NCBI GenBank assembly: GCA_013396915.1
Contig: VWZL01000202.1
Location: 92,447-156,446 of the forward strand
Length of the DNA: 64,000 nucleotides
Direction: 5' to 3'
Source: Stercorarius parasiticus
Taxonomy: Eukaryota; Chordata; Aves; Charadriiformes; Stercorariidae
In this document: positions 60,399-64,000 of the stretch, piece after piece
Numbering within the stretch: position 1 is the stretch's first letter
How the letters are laid out: every line of letters begins with the position of its first letter
Notes under the pieces: generated by a model
What the model saw: the letters and a program-made list of their open reading frames with translations, nothing else
Told to the model about the DNA's origin: nothing
The model's database searches: none
Translations under genes and position numbers: made by a program

Positions 60399-60415
60399 AA
60401 AAAAAAAAAAAAAAA
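60399..60415 (+). repeat. Poly-A run (17 bases)
   Basis: Read directly. The sequence before it does not resemble a processed gene copy. Confidence 0.9.
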
Positions 60416-63400
60416 GGAGTAAAATCATATTCAGTGTAACTCAGTGAAAAGCCTGTTTTTCATTTGCCAGACAGCTCACCCCCTTAGAAATAAAACTGCA
60501 GATAACACACACCCCCAGACCACCTGCAGCAGACTCATCAGCATGTGGAGTTATACAGGAGTAGGAGGAATACGCAGAGCTTCCAGCATGGCAAACACAT
60601 GCAGATCCTCTTGGGACAACACAGATTCCCCTCAAGCGAGAGGAAGGAGTGGATTCGACCTTCTCCTGGGGCTGCAGGGCCCAAAGTGTTGGAGGGGGAT
60701 AATCTAGTGCTCTGCCTCAGGCAGCCTTAGCTTGCCCCCAGAACCTGAAAAGAAAAAGGAGCAGCAGCAAATGAAAGATGAGCTAATGAGCACCCTACCC
60801 AGTGAATCCATGCTTGTCTGCCCTTCACATTACCCACAGCTGGAGATAATCTACACAAATAAAGTGCGTGCTGCACTGGTAAAAATACCTCCATTCCTGC
60901 TTAGTTTGGAACCGAACATCAAGATCCCTTCCACTACGTGGCTACAGCAACACAGCCGCTGCTTTCTGTCACTGCTGGGCAGCGACATGTTAATTGTCAC
61001 TGAGCTCCATGAAATTAAGAGCAAGCAGAGCCTGATACAGGCTGTGGATTGTGGTAACTCCTGCCACTTTCACTGGCTTTAATGCCTAGTGAAAGCACTA
61101 GCGATTTGGTGCGTTACAGCACCTGCTGTCCCCACATCTCAGCATGTGCTACCACAGGAAGGCCAGCCCTGTCCCCAGGGTACTGATGGGAAATTGCAAG
61201 AGGAGTCACTGAGGTCACCACTTCTGATGTGGGAATCTATCGTAAACACACGCCCTTGCAAAATGCAAAGTTCTCCAGAAGGAGAAAGGAACTTCTGCTA
61301 TTTGGGAAAAAAATGTCAGATGACTTAGGATACAATAGTTAACTTTCCTCATGGCCATAGAAAAAACAGTTCCAGGCTTGACTGGAATTGTCCGTATGTG
61401 TTGATGCACGTGTTAATCTTAAATCACTGGTTGGTTGAGCCTCCTCTGGTGACCTGGAGTAACAGTGAAAGCCGTTTTGACTCTTTCTTTCTTTTTCATC
61501 AGTGTTCTTCTATGGCTTGCTCTAATTGCTTCAAACACAGAGCCAGGCTTTCACTAACCTGCAGACACACCATTGTAGCTACTTCTTTCCACTGGTCTCT
61601 TAAGTATCAAGAAGAAAACAGCGAAGATTTAGAAGCAGTTGTAGTTGCAATATTTTTGTAAACTATGGGCCCAGGCTCCTCCTTACTGGTGCCTTTTGTT
61701 TATGTGACCTTTGATCTGCTGAGCAAGTATTTGTCAACTGAATGGTATTTCAGCCCCTGTGTGTTTGAAGTGCCACAATCCCGACAGTTGCGCGGCAGAT
61801 GGATTCAGTGACACGGCAATGTGCTGCAACCACTGAAGAAATGAAAATATCGATTTTATTTCACGTCAAAATGAGAAAAATTCATTCTGTAAATAGTGAA
61901 GTGCAAGATTTTGCAGCTATTTTGATGCAATTCTGAAAAAGATGTGCTTTTCATGACTCAGGAACTTGTCTGTGTTCCTCAGTAGAAAGCTCTTCTTACC
62001 CAGACAACTGCTTTTGATGTCCCATTTTATGTTCTCTTCCGCTGTTCCAAGGTGATCCCCTTCACCGCTTGTAGTCATGTTCCCAAACATGTATGAATGA
62101 TGAAGGATCACAATTCAGTTAACGTAACACATATTTCTAATCTGATTGGAATTTTTGAAAATGCCAATCTGTGTAGCTAATGTTTACTCACTCTTCCAAT
62201 TGCTGCTCCATCTCCCGTTCTCTTCCCATGACTACACGTGATATTTTTTATCTAAGAACTACAGTGACCACAGCCTCTGAGGTTAGTATCTGTAGACTCC
62301 TTTGCTGATCTTCCAAAAAGTCGTCTTCAGCCTGCTCCGTGACAGAGTAGGAAAGTAGTAAGGTAAGGTTTGCTTGACTTTAGCAATCTGAGTCTGTGGG
62401 AGTTACCTAGGTGTTGACAGTACAGACTATCATAGAGCTGCAAACACGGAGAGGAAGCAGTTGTACAATTTTGTAAGTACAATTTGGACAAAGAAGGAAA
62501 AATACCTGGTGAGCACTTAAAAACAAGACGCATGAGATCAGCTTATTCCCCTGCGTCTTTGGGAAGCGTGGAGGCATAAGCCTCCTCAATTTTATCATTG
62601 CCATTATACTGAGGCATTCACTTAAACACATATTAACAAATTAAAGTCAATCATAACAATCATGGGATATCTCCTTAGTAATTAGAGCAATTGCCTTAAA
62701 AGGAAATTAATTTTATTATCTTAACAACAAAAGAGTCAGAAAATTTTAAATAAGGTCAACTTTCACGTATCCAGTGAGTATGCTACAAAAAAAATCACAG
62801 ACCTTTTTAGTCCACTGGAAAAATGATCTGGACAAAAGTTATTCACATGCCTTAAGTATGAAAACAGCAATAGCAAAATAACTAAACCTTCCTGCTCCCA
62901 GGTTCAGCGTCTTGAAATTCTCACCTACGTACTTGCATTATTGCTTATTATTGTTGCATGTAGAATTTCTCATCACATTTCTCATTAAAAGTTACGATGC
63001 TCTAATGACATTACCAACACAGACCAAACCAAACAGCATCCAGGATCTAGTATAACAGTATCTATTTATCTCTCTGGCCTTTGGATCCATAGCAAGGCCT
63101 CTCAAATGTCAAAGTAATACACATGAAGGAGATGACAGCTCCTGTCCCCCACCATCCCTCTGAAAGCATATGACCTACTGGAATATTTTGGTGAGCCACT
63201 CAGAAGCCGTACAGTTTTATTTGTTCAATATTACACGTGCTAAATCATTGGTACGTCTCTTCTTTTCTTCTCACTCCTGACTGCAGTTTGCAGGATGAAA
63301 GCTCACAGGACTGACATAAGCTCAGATACAGACATAAGCACTTGCTGAATCAGAAGGGCAGCACCATCAGACAAGCTCTGACACCTCTAGGACAATGTAA

Positions 63401-64000
63401 CAATGGGAGATGGGAGAAGCCTTAATATTTAATAAAAAGGTTGTCATCTCAACTTTTCTTTTTCAAGTCAGAACCCAACAACAAAAAAGGCAGTGAGAAG
63501 GAAAACGCTGATATGCCTGGACAAGGCACTTGGGAAACAGCCAGAGACACCTAACTAGAGTCAGAACAGATGAGAAGTGAAGCGATTTACCCGGGGACAT
63601 GGACCACTTTACTCATAGCCCTGCACAGCCCTGTCCCATGCCACCCCCATCCTGTACAGAATCACCCTGAGTTAATAGAGCTCCCCAGGCCAGCAAGACC
63701 CTGCCTACCTGCACCACCCGATAGGATCGGGCTGTAGCTAACTGGGAAGCCCATTACATGTGTGTGGTCAGGCTCACAAATATAACATTGCAGTAAGACT
63801 ATAAAAGACATATTGAACTAAAGTTTTCCAAGGATGATGTAACTGGGTGGGGGCACTACCAGGCTCACGATAAGCTGAGTATAATGATAGCTGAAATAAA
63901 ACATTTGCATATAAATTTTCAGTCCTGAAATGTATTAGCAGGAGAGAGATAATGGTGTAACAAGTTGATGAAGAGTCACTATGATATCATATTGGACTTA

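Larger units (their letters stand above)
56566..64000. other. Unique non-coding stretch to window end, no gene recognised
   Basis: Mostly AT-rich. Open frames of 73 codons (58927-59148) and 116 codons (60732-61082) show no recognisable motif. A possible antisense MIR scrap lies at 63560-63600 (GTGAAGCGATTTACCCGGGG), too weak to list. A poly-A run and a CTCF-like site are listed separately. Confidence 0.4.

Noticed and set aside
60399..60415. Poly-A run as the tail of a processed pseudogene
   Set aside because: The upstream sequence has no coding similarity; also true for the A-rich runs at 16791, 27387 and 39687.
60732..61082. 116-codon frame starting near a Lys/Glu-rich segment
   Set aside because: No motif, no CpG island, splice or polyadenylation context; length within chance expectation for 64 kb.
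1..64000. CRISPR arrays, operons, tRNA or rRNA genes
   Set aside because: No spaced direct repeats, ribosome-binding sites or cloverleaf or rRNA landmarks; vertebrate LINE content shows nuclear vertebrate DNA.

Overview
The window looks like non-coding nuclear DNA from a bird. The strongest evidence is a set of CR1 LINE fragments in both orientations. Their 3' ends carry the avian signature: a GGTTGGAAGGGACC-type tail followed by short ATTCTATGAT repeats. Composition is otherwise that of a vertebrate intergenic or long-intron region: mostly AT-rich, CpG-poor, with short microsatellites and A/T runs. I recognise no protein-coding exon of a host gene and no tRNA, rRNA, known microRNA, CRISPR array or other prokaryotic feature. 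The open reading frames present look like chance frames or CR1 ORF2 remnants.

Layout. Bases 1-310 are a CpG-island-like, GC-rich segment with a 14-bp tandem repeat and a (TCC)n run; it may be the edge of a promoter that continues to the left. From about 0.3 to 13.4 kb I see mostly unique DNA, with a diverged ~135-bp tandem duplication at 10.27-10.53 kb. Bases 13.4-15.4 kb hold three CR1 pieces of different ages. From 15.4 to 30.3 kb there are low-complexity runs, MIR-like scraps, an AT-rich stretch (20.5-21.0 kb) and the two most notable non-LINE open frames (19.73-20.18 and 24.56-25.27 kb). Bases 30.3-31.2 kb are an ancient CR1-group reverse transcriptase remnant on the minus strand. Further CR1 pieces lie at 35.1, 37.5-38.0, 44.35-44.66 and 45.8-46.37 kb. 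Stretches near 19.0, 38.5, 47.5-49.0 and 53.8 kb are AT-rich with clustered TAAT cores and look like candidate conserved non-coding DNA. I cannot test conservation here.

Two themes cut across the annotation. First, many short degenerate pieces appear to belong to old interspersed repeats: a palindromic family with AAGTCAATGG and TTAAGCATACGCTTAA cores, and MIR/CORE-SINE-like fragments. Second, several unusually perfect short inverted repeats (13431-13452, 31502-31529, 43524-43553, 44588-44698, 52035-52077) are compatible with template-switch mutation. No genes work together as a system here, and I found no convincing new biological system. The best leads are the inverted repeats, the palindromic repeat family and the left-edge CpG island.
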